A stretch of 64,000 nucleotides of DNA, from NCBI GenBank assembly GCA_021805775.1, contig JAJZED010000011.1, positions 1-64,000 of the forward strand, in the 5' to 3' direction. The position numbers and the translations under genes are program-made. Below are positions 8,732 to 17,712 of the stretch, in pieces. The notes beneath the pieces are model-generated. The model saw nothing but the letters and a program-made list of their open reading frames with translations. It did no database searches and was not told where the DNA came from. How positions within the stretch are numbered: the stretch's first letter is position 1; every line of letters begins with the position of its first letter. The DNA is from a bacterium. GTDB taxonomy: Bacteria; Vulcanimicrobiota; Vulcanimicrobiia; Vulcanimicrobiales; Vulcanimicrobiaceae.

Positions 8732-11700
8732 CTACTGAAGTCGCACCGTAAATCGGCCGTGCGCGGTAACCAACGTCCCAACCATCGGCCGGGCGCTGAG
8801 CCGAAGCGTGAAGGCGAAGAGCCGCCCGACGAGCGGCTTTCCGAGCACGCTCTTCTGGCCGTCGGCCCAAAGGATACGGTCGCCGGGGCGGACGTCGGCG
8901 AGGAAACGCGCCCGCACGGTCACATACTCCCCAATCTTCGCCGTCACTGGGCTCGCGGAGAGAATCGCGATCGGCAACCGCGGATCGACGGTGATCTCAG
9001 CGGAGAGCGGGGCGCGCCCCGTCGCTGCACGAGCGCGCACCTCGAAGCGGCCGGCGCGCGTTCCCTTCGGCACCAATATCTCGCCGCTCCAGCGTTTGCG
9101 CGCCGCGTCGTACCGTAGATGCTCGGTATGGCCGAAAGCGATCGCCGAAATCGCGGCATTGGAGGGCGCCGCAACGGTGACCTCCGCCGCGCCTCCCGGC
9201 GGCAGGCGCGGTTCGGAGAGTTGAAGGCTCGGCGCCAAGCTCGGAGCGGCGGCTCCTGCATTGCCGAAGAACGTAAAGAGCACTTTCTTCTTCTTGCGCG
9301 AGATTTTGAAGATCGCGCCTTTGTAATGCTCGCGCGCCTTGAGCGAGATCGTCAGATCGGGGCTGACCTGGCCGAGCCCGTCGGCGACGGTCTCCGGATC
9401 GATCGAGAGCGTGTAGGTCCCCGGCGGCAGATCGTCGAGCACGAACGAGCCGTCGTCATTGGCGATCGCCGCTTCGTTCCCGGGCTCGGCGATGACGTAC
9501 GCATTGAGGACGCCGTCGCCGGCGACATACGGCTTCGGCACATCGTGCGCGTAGAGCACGTAACCGGAGATCGAGCCGAGCGGCTCGGCGGTAAAGGTTG
9601 CGTGGGCGAGCTGCCCGCGATTCACGTTGACCTTCCGCGTGAGCTCCTTCTTCGAAAACGTCGCATAGGCGGGCACCGAGTTCTCCAGCACCGAGACGGT
9701 ATGCTCGCCGGGGCTCAGGCGGCCGAAACCGTAGGCGCCGCTCGAATCGGTCTGCGAATAGGCACCGCTATCGACGCGCACGAGAACGTTCGGAAGAGGT
9801 ACGCGTTCCCCATCGCGGCTGATGCCGTAAACGTGCCCGGCGATGCCGCCGAAATCGCCGACGAGAAAACCAACCTGCGCGCTCTGCCCGCCCTGTACGG
9901 TCAGCGTCACCACCGGTGAATCGGCAGTGAGGCCGCGCGGCAACGACGAGGTCTCCAAGCGCAACTGATGTTGCCCCGGCGTTACGAAACTGAACTGGTA
10001 ATTGCCGTTGAGATCGGTGCGCTGCACGTAGCGCCCGTCGAGAACGACCATCGCGTTCGCGACTCCATAACTCCCCGACCCGACGAGATAGGTCGCCGCA
10101 GAGCCTGAATCGAGGGTCACACGGCCGCCGATCGTCGCCGGTAGGTGCGGATCGACGCGCCCCTGCACGAGCGCGCCGCTCCCGAAGACGAATGGAGCGT
10201 TCACCTGCAGATTGAATATCCGCGAGTGCCCGTTGACCTGCGGGTTCAAACGATCGACGAGCGATTCAGTTCCGTAAGAGGCGGTGAGCGAGAACGCCGG
10301 CGAGATCTGCCGGGTAACGCTGATCGTTGGGATGCGCGAAATGGCATCCGAGATCGAGTTTTGCGTCAACGTTCGCATAAAGTTCAGCGAGAGCGTCGTT
10401 TTCCCAAACGTGCTGCCGATCTGCGCTCCAAAACTTCCTTGATGCCCGCTCCCTGCGACCAAACTGGTCATCCTCATATCCTGGTCGGTCAGGGATAGCG
10501 CGAATCGGCCAAAGCGAATCTGCGCCTGCGCTGCGCTTTGCGAAGTTCCCGTCGCGGCAATGTCGGTTTGCGTGAAGCGTCCAAGCTGCTCGCTAAGGCT
10601 GAGAAACCCCATCCGCCCCGAAAACGAGAGTTGCGCGCCGGCGCTTCCGTTCCACTGAGCTCCCGAACTCGCTGCAAGCCGTTGTTCGAAAAGGTTAACC
10701 GAGTAGCCGAGCCGCCTAGCAATCTGCCCGCTCAGGATATAGGAACTTCGTCGCTGCTCGGTGGATTCGCCGTTGAGTAGAGAACGTTCGAACGCGAGAT
10801 CGAAGGTACTCGTTCCATTCCGCCCCTGCGAGATACGACTGATATCGACGAGACGGTCGCCTTCCAGCTGCCCCGTGCCGAAGGCGACGAAATCTTCGGG
10901 AATCGTCCGCGCTACCAGGGTCCAGAGCGACTTTTGCGGCCCCCAGTCGATGCGCGTCTGAGCGGCGACGCCGGCACCGCCGGGACCCTGCGAGGATGCA
11001 TTGAGTCGCTGGAGCGCAGCCTCGATGACAACCGAGGCGTTGCCGCGGCGCTGCGCAGTCCCGGTGAGCAGGGTCAACGACGAGCCGATGTTGTTTCCAG
11101 GCGGCGTCATTGCCATTCCATATTCAAAAAGCCGCCCTGCGACCAGCCGCCGTTCGCGCACGCCATAGAGTCGAATCACCCCACCCTGGTTGTAGAGGGT
11201 CGGTCCGGCGAAGGCGGTGATGTCGCCTCCATTGGCCGGGATCGTAAGAAATGCTCCTCGCAGCGTCGCCCCGATACCGAGCTGCCCGAGGATCGAGAGA
11301 CTCTCCGGCCCGTAGCCGACGGCGTAGGTCGGCGTCGAATAACTCATTACGCCGCTTCCGAAGAGGCTCGTCGTCGTCGAAAGCGTGAAAGGCACCTGAA
11401 GGTCGAGCGTGTTATTGCCCGCCCGGCGAAAGATATGCGCGAGCATGCCGACGCCGGTCTCGCTCTGGGTTTGGTTACTCGTGAGGGCGGCGGAGCCTGG
11501 GGCGGGGCTTGCGGCGCTTGCGTAGCTCGACTGGGTTCGACCGAACGAGAGCGAGCCGTTCAGTGAAAACTCGATGGGGCCGCCGCGAGAGTAGCGTGGG
11601 GTGCTCGTCGGTTTCGGGCGCGGGGTCGACGATGGACTAGGCGCTGGGCCCGGGGAGGGGGGGCTGCATACCGTCGGCTCGGCAGAGGGTGACGGCGTGG

Positions 11701-11845
11701 CCACCGCGGCCGCCCGAGGCAGCGCCGCATCGGGCGAGAAGCCGGTCGCGCCGACTCTGGGGGCTAGGCACGTTAAGAACGTCGCCACCAGCGCTAACGC
11801 AGATAACGAGAGGATAAACCTTTTTTTCGAGGCAACCGACTTCAT
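8732..11845 (-). CDS. Usher-like outer-membrane beta-barrel with carboxypeptidase-regulatory-like repeats
   Basis: 1037 residues from ATG 11845, which directly precedes a signal peptide (MKSVASKKRFILSLSALALV start); a GTG at 11896 in frame is less likely. After a Pro/Ser-rich linker (about 40-80) come about 500 residues of short alternating strands ending in aromatic/Gly residues (for example RLYGVRERRLVAGRLFEYGM), as in an outer-membrane barrel. Residues about 600-850 hold at least three carboxypeptidase-regulatory-like units (VLDGRYVQRTDLNGNYQF; VRVDSGAYSQTDSSGAYGF; a third near EAAIANDDGSFVLDDLPPG). An Ig-like tail closes the protein. First gene of the fibre-like operon, so an usher-like secretion pore is proposed; clear FimD signatures were not seen. 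Confidence 0.65.
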   Translation of the reverse strand: MKSVASKKRFILSLSALALVATFLTCLAPRVGATGFSPDAALPRAAAVATPSPSAEPTVCSPPSPGPAPSPSSTPRPKPTSTPRYSRGGPIEFSLNGSLSFGRTQSSYASAASPAPGSAALTSNQTQSETGVGMLAHIFRRAGNNTLDLQVPFTLSTTTSLFGSGVMSYSTPTYAVGYGPESLSILGQLGIGATLRGAFLTIPANGGDITAFAGPTLYNQGGVIRLYGVRERRLVAGRLFEYGMAMTPPGNNIGSSLTLLTGTAQRRGNASVVIEAALQRLNASSQGPGGAGVAAQTRIDWGPQKSLWTLVARTIPEDFVAFGTGQLEGDRLVDISRISQGRNGTSTFDLAFERSLLNGESTEQRRSSYILSGQIARRLGYSVNLFEQRLAASSGAQWNGSAGAQLSFSGRMGFLSLSEQLGRFTQTDIAATGTSQSAAQAQIRFGRFALSLTDQDMRMTSLVAGSGHQGSFGAQIGSTFGKTTLSLNFMRTLTQNSISDAISRIPTISVTRQISPAFSLTASYGTESLVDRLNPQVNGHSRIFNLQVNAPFVFGSGALVQGRVDPHLPATIGGRVTLDSGSAATYLVGSGSYGVANAMVVLDGRYVQRTDLNGNYQFSFVTPGQHQLRLETSSLPRGLTADSPVVTLTVQGGQSAQVGFLVGDFGGIAGHVYGISRDGERVPLPNVLVRVDSGAYSQTDSSGAYGFGRLSPGEHTVSVLENSVPAYATFSKKELTRKVNVNRGQLAHATFTAEPLGSISGYVLYAHDVPKPYVAGDGVLNAYVIAEPGNEAAIANDDGSFVLDDLPPGTYTLSIDPETVADGLGQVSPDLTISLKAREHYKGAIFKISRKKKKVLFTFFGNAGAAAPSLAPSLQLSEPRLPPGGAAEVTVAAPSNAAISAIAFGHTEHLRYDAARKRWSGEILVPKGTRAGRFEVRARAATGRAPLSAEITVDPRLPIAILSASPVTAKIGEYVTVRARFLADVRPGDRILWADGQKSVLGKPLVGRLFAFTLRLSARPMVGTLVTAHGRFTVRLQ

Positions 11846-11943
11846 CGAGCATGAATCGTATCGGCTCGCCACTGCAGCGGACTTACCCAAACGCACCCTT
11901 TCTTTACCAGGGATTCACCGAGCGGCGAGCAAGTCTTGGGCTG

Positions 11944-11962
11944 GTTCGGCCGATATCCGAAC
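11944..11962 (+). promoter_or_regulatory. Stem-loop in the flagellin leader
   Basis: GTTCGG and CCGAAC form a 6-bp stem with a 7-base loop about 15 bases before the AAGGAGGA Shine-Dalgarno (11977-11984) of the flagellin gene. It could affect translation or mRNA stability; no family was recognised. Confidence 0.35.
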
Positions 11963-11998
11963 TGTAGGGAATCTTCAAGGAGGAAGCCACCTTACTTC

Positions 11999-13426
11999 AT
12001 GGATGTGCTGGGGAGTGCGAGTCAGGTTCTTCTGAACCTTTCTCTCACACAAAAAAGGGAACAGACCGACATTCGCGCGCTGGCCAGCGGCCTCCGCGTG
12101 AGTTCTGCTGTTAATGACCCCAGCGGTTACGGAATAGCGCAACGCCTTCAAACGCAGGTCAACGGTTTCCAACAAGCCGTTCAGAACGTGCAGACGGCGA
12201 ACAACGCACTTGCCGTCGCAAACGGAGCCCTCACGACGATCACGCTCATCCTCCAGCGCATCCGCAGCTTGGTCGTTGAGTCGCGCTCCGATTTGAATTC
12301 ATCGACGGATCTCGCCAACATCCAGGCAGAGATTTCACAATTGTTACTTGAGGTCAATCGCATTTCGAGCAACACCAGCTTCAACGGTCTCGATCTGTTG
12401 AACGGCCAGTTCCAAACGACACCCCCATACTCGCCGGTCTCTGGGAACGGATATGGATTCGGTGGGTATCAAGTAACCTCGCCCATTCCGAGCCCCTCGG
12501 GCGCGGTTCCCAGCACGAATGTTGTAAATGCTGATGGGCTTGGGAACCCCGGACCGCTCGTAACGCTCGCGGGAAGCGGGGTTACCGTACCCGGAAATTT
12601 CATACCGAGTCTCGTAGTCTTTCAGGTAATAAGCTACTCAGCAAATGCAATCGATCCAGATACAGGAATTAACGTGGGACCGGGCGTCCTCGTGCACATT
12701 CAAGCATATAGTAACAATCCGGCTTTTGGCGCGGCACCATTGTACGAAGACACACAGGCGGTTCCCGTAAATTCCGGCCAGCTTCTTGGAATTCCAATCC
12801 AAGTGCCCAGCGCCTACGGAAATCCCTCACCGCAAAATCTCATAATCATTAACCTTGCAAACCTGACATCACAAGATGTCGGTGCGACAATTGCGTTTGA
12901 AACAGTGAACCCTCCGGCCCAGCCTCCTGCCGGCGCCGGACCGCTTTACGTGCAGGACGGTCCGCAAGAGGGGCAAACGACTGCAATTTCACTCCCCGGG
13001 GTCAGCACGAACGATTTGAACATTTCGGATATTTCCGTCCTCGCACCACAAACCGTTAACATTTTCAACCAAGTGACCGGCCAAAGTTCCAGCAACAGTA
13101 TCCCCGCAGCGGACGCAGAAATTCGCGTCGATTCGGCAATCACCGCTGTAACCCAGGCCCAAGCGCAGATCGGTGCGCAGATGGTTTCGCTGAATTACGA
13201 CGCCAACAATGCGAATACCGCGGCCGTTAACCTCACCGCAAGTGTCAGCTCGATCCAAGACGCGAATATCGGCGCGACCGTGACGGATCTCACCCAGCAG
13301 CGGATTCTCACGCAAATTGGAACGAGCGTTCTCGCGCAGATGCAAGTCAGCGCGACGCAGATCACCGCCCTGATGCTGAATGGAATCGGCATCGGGGTCG
13401 GCGCGGGGGCTGCGCCTATTGCATAA
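11999..13426 (+). CDS. fliC: Flagellin
   Basis: 475 residues from ATG 11999, with AAGGAGGA 14 bases upstream (a long spacing). The N-terminal D0/D1 region is typical: NLSLTQKREQTDIRALASGL, then NDPSGYGIAQRLQTQVNGFQ, then a heptad helix ending in SSNTSFNGLDLLNG. The C-terminal helices include LNYDANNANTAAVNLTASVS and LTQQRILTQIGTSVLAQMQV. The middle (about 140-375) is a variable Pro/Asn/Gly-rich domain with no recognised fold. The protein continues past the usual 'ML' helix end with GIGIGVGAGAAPIA. No other flagellar gene is in the window, so filament export and assembly genes must be elsewhere. Confidence 0.9.
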   Translation: MDVLGSASQVLLNLSLTQKREQTDIRALASGLRVSSAVNDPSGYGIAQRLQTQVNGFQQAVQNVQTANNALAVANGALTTITLILQRIRSLVVESRSDLNSSTDLANIQAEISQLLLEVNRISSNTSFNGLDLLNGQFQTTPPYSPVSGNGYGFGGYQVTSPIPSPSGAVPSTNVVNADGLGNPGPLVTLAGSGVTVPGNFIPSLVVFQVISYSANAIDPDTGINVGPGVLVHIQAYSNNPAFGAAPLYEDTQAVPVNSGQLLGIPIQVPSAYGNPSPQNLIIINLANLTSQDVGATIAFETVNPPAQPPAGAGPLYVQDGPQEGQTTAISLPGVSTNDLNISDISVLAPQTVNIFNQVTGQSSSNSIPAADAEIRVDSAITAVTQAQAQIGAQMVSLNYDANNANTAAVNLTASVSSIQDANIGATVTDLTQQRILTQIGTSVLAQMQVSATQITALMLNGIGIGVGAGAAPIA

Positions 13427-13485
13427 ACACGAACGGATACTTCCGGCGCCGTCGAGAACACCGCCCTTCGAAAGGAGAGGCTGCG

Positions 13486-14796
13486 ATGGCGTTCACGCAA
13501 GGATTCATCTCGGAACTGGTCGGCAAACGCGTCACGATCGACGAACTGCCGATCGGCAAGATCGGCGATTTTCTCGTCAACCATCCCGAGGCGACCTTTC
13601 CGCAGATCGACGGCTTCGTCGTCAAAACCGCTCAAGGCGCGCGCTTCGCCCCTATGGATTCGGTGCTCGGCATCGAGCGCGGGGGTGGTGTCTCCCTTTC
13701 CAGCGCTCCCAAAGAGCCGGCCCCACCCGAGGGCGAGGCGCTCTACTTGGTCGCCGATCTCCTCGATAAACAAATCGTCGACATCGACGGCCGCAAGGTC
13801 GTGCGTATCAACGATCTCGAAGTCGCACGGACCGGCGGGCAGTTGCGGGTGGTCGCCGCCGATATCGGCTTCGCCGGGCTTCTGCGCCGACTCGGCCTCC
13901 GCAAGCTCGGCGAGCGCCTCTCACCGAGGCTGCACGAACGGATTCCACGCGCGATGATCGCTTGGGATTCCGTCGCACCGATCCGCGAAGTGAACCCGAG
14001 CCAAGTCCACCTTTCAGTCACGGCGAGCAAACTCGCCCGCCTGCATCCATCCGACCTCGCGGAGATCATCGGCAACCTCTCGAGCAACGAGGCGGCAACC
14101 GTCGTCAAACAGCTCGACGACGAGGTCGCAGCAGACGCCTTCGAACATCTCGACGCGCAGACGCAACGCGAAATTATCGACAGCGTCGGCACCGCTCGCG
14201 CCGCCGACATCATCGAAGAGATGGATTCCGACGACGCCGCCGATCTGCTCGCCGAACTTCCCGAGGAGCGGCAGAGCGAGTTGCTCGCCGAGATGAACGC
14301 CGATACCGCCGGCGAGTTACGCGAGCTCGTCAAATACGACGACGATACCGCAGGCGGCCTGATGACCACCGACTACGTCTGGATCTATCCGCACCGCACC
14401 ACCGACGCAACGATCCGCAAAATTCGCGAACTCGCACCGGAGAGCGAGTTGATTTACTACCTCTACGTCATCGACCAGGAAGATCGATTGCTTGGGATCG
14501 TCACACTGCGCGATCTTCTTCTGGCGTTACCGACGGCGTTCATCGATAAGATCATGCGTACCGATGTCGTCAGCGTTCGCCCCGAAACCCCCGCCGAGGA
14601 GGTCGCCGCCGCTATCGCGCGCTACGACTTACTTGCAATACCGGTGGTCGATGCAAACGACCGTATGCTCGGCATCGTCACCGTCGACGATGCAATCGAT
14701 GCGATCATGCCCGAAGAGCTTGCGAAGAAACTTCCGCGGATCACGCTTCGCCATCGGAGCGCACAGCGCCGGGCGAAGGCTCCCGCGACGGAGTAA
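13486..14796 (+). CDS. Soluble PRC-barrel / MgtE-N / CBS-pair protein
   Basis: 436 residues, AAAGGAGAGG just upstream. Order: two PRC-barrel-like segments (about 8-75 and 85-145), an MgtE intracellular N domain (about 170-285: LHPSDLAEIIGNLSSNEAAT, MDSDDAADLLAELPEERQSE), then two CBS domains (about 295-415). The DDDTAGGLMTTDYV junction is that of MgtE Mg2+ channels, but the membrane domain is absent; the protein ends after the second CBS. In MgtE the N and CBS domains sense Mg2+. Similar soluble proteins are annotated near NRAMP-type transporters, and this window carries such a gene at 40502-42139. Overlaps the convergent cyclase gene by 56 bases. Confidence 0.85.
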   Translation: MAFTQGFISELVGKRVTIDELPIGKIGDFLVNHPEATFPQIDGFVVKTAQGARFAPMDSVLGIERGGGVSLSSAPKEPAPPEGEALYLVADLLDKQIVDIDGRKVVRINDLEVARTGGQLRVVAADIGFAGLLRRLGLRKLGERLSPRLHERIPRAMIAWDSVAPIREVNPSQVHLSVTASKLARLHPSDLAEIIGNLSSNEAATVVKQLDDEVAADAFEHLDAQTQREIIDSVGTARAADIIEEMDSDDAADLLAELPEERQSELLAEMNADTAGELRELVKYDDDTAGGLMTTDYVWIYPHRTTDATIRKIRELAPESELIYYLYVIDQEDRLLGIVTLRDLLLALPTAFIDKIMRTDVVSVRPETPAEEVAAAIARYDLLAIPVVDANDRMLGIVTVDDAIDAIMPEELAKKLPRITLRHRSAQRRAKAPATE

Positions 14797-16555
14797 GAGG
14801 CGGGGCGACGAAGTGCCAACGGTTGCGCCCATCGCGTTTTGCGCGGTAGAGCGCGGCATCGGCGAGCTCCATCAGTCGCTCGATCTCGGTCGCATGCTCG
14901 GGGTAGAGAGCGATGCCGATGCTCGTCGCCACGTGATGTTCGCGTTCGTCGACGATAATCGGCCGTTCCAACGCAACGAGTACCTTTCGCGCTAAATCCG
15001 CAGCATCGGTCGCGGCATCGACGACGGGCTGGAGAATAACGAATTCGTCGCCGCCGAAGCGCGCGATGGTATCGCTCTCGCGCAGCACCGTCCGCAGGCG
15101 GCGAGCGACTTCGACCAACACCCCATCGCCGACGCGATGGCCGAAATTATCATTGATCGCCTTAAAATGGTCGAGATCGAGATACATTACCGCGAAGCCG
15201 CGATTGTAGCGCTTTGCCGCACCGAATGCCTGCTCGATTCGGTCGGCAAACAGGACCCGATTGGGAAGGCCGGTCAGCGAATCATTAAACGCGAGCTGTT
15301 CGATTCGCTCGGCGGTGCGTTGCCGCTCCAACGCAGCGGCGACCAGCAAGCCCATCAGCGAGATCGACTCGCGTGCGAGTTCATCGAGCCCCTCCATTCT
15401 TGCACGCAGCCCGATGAACGCGAGCGCTCCATACGCTTTGCCGTCGACCTGGAGTTGCGTGCCGGCGTAGCTGCGCCAATTCACCGTCGCTCGCGCAGGA
15501 TCGGCGCGCCATTCAGGGTCGTCGAGATCGGGGACAAAGAGGAAGGGGTGCTCGTTGGTGAGGAAGCGCGCAAAACTCGATGCGAGCGGAATGCGCGCAC
15601 CGGTTGAGAGCGGCATTTTTCTTCCCACTGCGGTATGAATGACGATCGCATCGCCGTCGTTGCGAACGATGTACCCTTCGTCGAAGCCGAAGAAACCGAT
15701 CCCTAGTTGCAGCACCGCTTCAAGCTGCTGCGGAATCGTCAGCTCGCGCGAGGCGGCGACAAGATAGAGCCGACGCAGCCGATCGACCTGCGCCGTGACC
15801 GCGCGTTCGGCGGCCCGTTGGGCGGAGACGTTCTTGAAAATTGCGTAGGTGCCGGTGATATCGTCACCGCTGTGGATCGGGACGAGCTTGAGCTGCACCT
15901 CGATTTGATAGCCGAGCCGATCCAACAGCACCGATTCGTGTTCGGCGGCTTCGCCGCGCATCGCCGCATGGCGCGCCGCCTCGGCGAGGTCTCGTCGACC
16001 GGGAAGGATCAGGTCGATCCAGGGCGTCCCGACGACCCGCTCGCCCAAGATTCCGGTCTCGCTTTCGAAGGCAACGTTCACGCGCGAGATAACCCCGGTC
16101 GCCTTGAGTTCGACGATTCCGTCGGGGTGATATTCGAAGAGCGAGCGCAAGCGTTGTTGGTTGACGCGCATCGCATCTTCGGCTTCGCGCAGAGCCGCGA
16201 TATCGCGGGCTTGAACGAAGATTGCCCGCACCATGCCGTCCACCCGCGCCGGGATCACCGAGACTTCTACCGGAACCAGCGTGCCGTCTTTGTGTCGTAA
16301 CGTGGTTTCGAAATGGTCGGTAACGCCGCTGCGTGCCATCTCGAAGGCCATCTCGCCGCGCACGCGGTCACTTCGCGGGATGTGGTCGCGGAAGGTGGTT
16401 CCGCGCACTTCCTCGATAGAGAACCCCGTCAACTCGACGGCGGCCGGGTTCACATCGGCGAGGAGCCCGTCGGCGCCATAGAGGACGACCAGCTCGGGGT
16501 TCTTATCGAACAGCGCGGCGAAAGTCTCGGCGGCAATTTCTCGACGGGTTTCCAT
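14741..16555 (-). CDS. Diguanylate cyclase with PAS-PAS-GAF sensor
   Basis: 604 residues from ATG 16555; a longer open frame to 17005 is antisense to the next gene and was rejected. PAS 1 (about 10-120, NPAAVELTGFSIEEVRG), PAS 2 (about 135-245), GAF (about 262-415) and GGDEF (about 425-585). The active site reads RFGGDEFVIL, and RESD five residues upstream is an RxxD product-inhibition site, so the enzyme should be active and feedback regulated. It makes c-di-GMP from two GTP. No membrane segment or EAL domain. Its start is 32 bases from the divergent PucR-type gene. Confidence 0.92.
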   Translation of the reverse strand: METRREIAAETFAALFDKNPELVVLYGADGLLADVNPAAVELTGFSIEEVRGTTFRDHIPRSDRVRGEMAFEMARSGVTDHFETTLRHKDGTLVPVEVSVIPARVDGMVRAIFVQARDIAALREAEDAMRVNQQRLRSLFEYHPDGIVELKATGVISRVNVAFESETGILGERVVGTPWIDLILPGRRDLAEAARHAAMRGEAAEHESVLLDRLGYQIEVQLKLVPIHSGDDITGTYAIFKNVSAQRAAERAVTAQVDRLRRLYLVAASRELTIPQQLEAVLQLGIGFFGFDEGYIVRNDGDAIVIHTAVGRKMPLSTGARIPLASSFARFLTNEHPFLFVPDLDDPEWRADPARATVNWRSYAGTQLQVDGKAYGALAFIGLRARMEGLDELARESISLMGLLVAAALERQRTAERIEQLAFNDSLTGLPNRVLFADRIEQAFGAAKRYNRGFAVMYLDLDHFKAINDNFGHRVGDGVLVEVARRLRTVLRESDTIARFGGDEFVILQPVVDAATDAADLARKVLVALERPIIVDEREHHVATSIGIALYPEHATEIERLMELADAALYRAKRDGRNRWHFVAPPLTPSREPSPGAVRSDGEA

Positions 16556-16587
16556 GAACACCCGGCTACTTCGCCGAAAAAGCCCGC

Positions 16588-17712
16588 GTGACTTCCGCTC
16601 GGCTCCTCGATTTGGGCACGCGGCTCGCGCAAGCCCTTGCCGACGAGGGTGGGCGAGCCGCCCTTCTGCGCGATCTCGATCGGGGCGAGGGGCTTCTGCT
16701 GCTCGATGCCAAGCGACGCCCGATCGCGCAAAGCGATAGCGCTGGGCGAACGCCTCCGAGCGATCTTCCCGTCGGCGACGACTCCGCACAGGTCGCCGAC
16801 GGCTCGCTCGTGCTTCGGCTGCGCGCTGGGGAGACGCCGCTCGGGTGGCTCGTCGCCTTCGGGCCGAAAGCGCGCCGCGCCGACGAAGATTCCCTCCGGC
16901 TCGCTGCGACGCTGCTCGCGCTCGACCTGGCGCGCGATCGCCGCGCTCCGGCGCAACGCGACCTCTGGGACGAAGCACTCGACGGGCGGCTCGCCGACGG
17001 TGCATCGCTCAAGGCCCTCGCCGTCGAGAAACGGCTTGAGATCGCTCCCACGTATCTCGTCGTCGCGCTTGCGTTCGACGAAGCGAGTACGGGGGCCGAG
17101 CTTTCAGAGCTCGGCACGCTTGCGTGCGCCGCTATCGGCGAGCGCGACATCGTGCAGCGCGAACGCGGCAACGCGGTATTGCTCCTTTGTCCGGCGATCG
17201 ACGAGCCCGTCGCCGGAAAGCTGCGCGTCGCCGCCACCCTTCTGCCCAAGAGTATCGCGCGGCGCAACGCCGCCTATCGAATCGTCGGAGGAATCGGCGG
17301 GACGTATCCCGCGCATGCCCTCGCGCGCGCGAGCCGCGAAGCACTCGCCGCGCTGGAGATCGCACGTCGGCTGCGTCGGCGCGACAGCGTGCTGCCCTAC
17401 GAACGGCTCGGCGCGCTTCCACTTCTTCTCGAAGCCGCCGCAACGCCGGAATGGCGCGGCTTCGCGCGAAGTTTTCTGGAATCGATACGCGATTACGACG
17501 CAAAACATCAAACGGAGCTGGAGCGAACGATGTCGATCTATTTTGAATCGGGAGAGAATGTCAAAACCGCCGCCGAGCATCTACACGTACACCGTCACAC
17601 GGTTTTCTATCGGTTGCGTCAGATCGCTGAAATAACCGGGCTCTCGCTGGAGAGTTCCTTCGATCAGCTCAATTTACGCCTCGCGGTAACGATCGATGCC
17701 CTCGATTCCTAA
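16588..17712 (+). CDS. PucR/CdaR-family transcriptional regulator
   Basis: 374 residues from GTG 16588, the only start after an in-frame stop near 16555. The C-terminus (about 310-370) is the PucR helix-turn-helix: VKTAAEHLHVHRHTVFYRLR followed by an LSLESSFDQLNLRLAV-type helix. The central part resembles the GGDEF-like domain of CdaR/PucR proteins; the N-terminus may be a degenerate GAF-like sensor. The last 17 bases overlap the glutamine-synthetase-like gene, so the two are co-translated and the regulator probably senses a nitrogen compound handled by that enzyme (inference). Confidence 0.85.
   Translation: MTSARLLDLGTRLAQALADEGGRAALLRDLDRGEGLLLLDAKRRPIAQSDSAGRTPPSDLPVGDDSAQVADGSLVLRLRAGETPLGWLVAFGPKARRADEDSLRLAATLLALDLARDRRAPAQRDLWDEALDGRLADGASLKALAVEKRLEIAPTYLVVALAFDEASTGAELSELGTLACAAIGERDIVQRERGNAVLLLCPAIDEPVAGKLRVAATLLPKSIARRNAAYRIVGGIGGTYPAHALARASREALAALEIARRLRRRDSVLPYERLGALPLLLEAAATPEWRGFARSFLESIRDYDAKHQTELERTMSIYFESGENVKTAAEHLHVHRHTVFYRLRQIAEITGLSLESSFDQLNLRLAVTIDALDS

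Noticed and set aside
16556-17005. N-terminal extension of the cyclase frame
   Set aside because: It is arginine-rich antisense of the PucR-type gene. The PAS domain begins right after ATG 16555.
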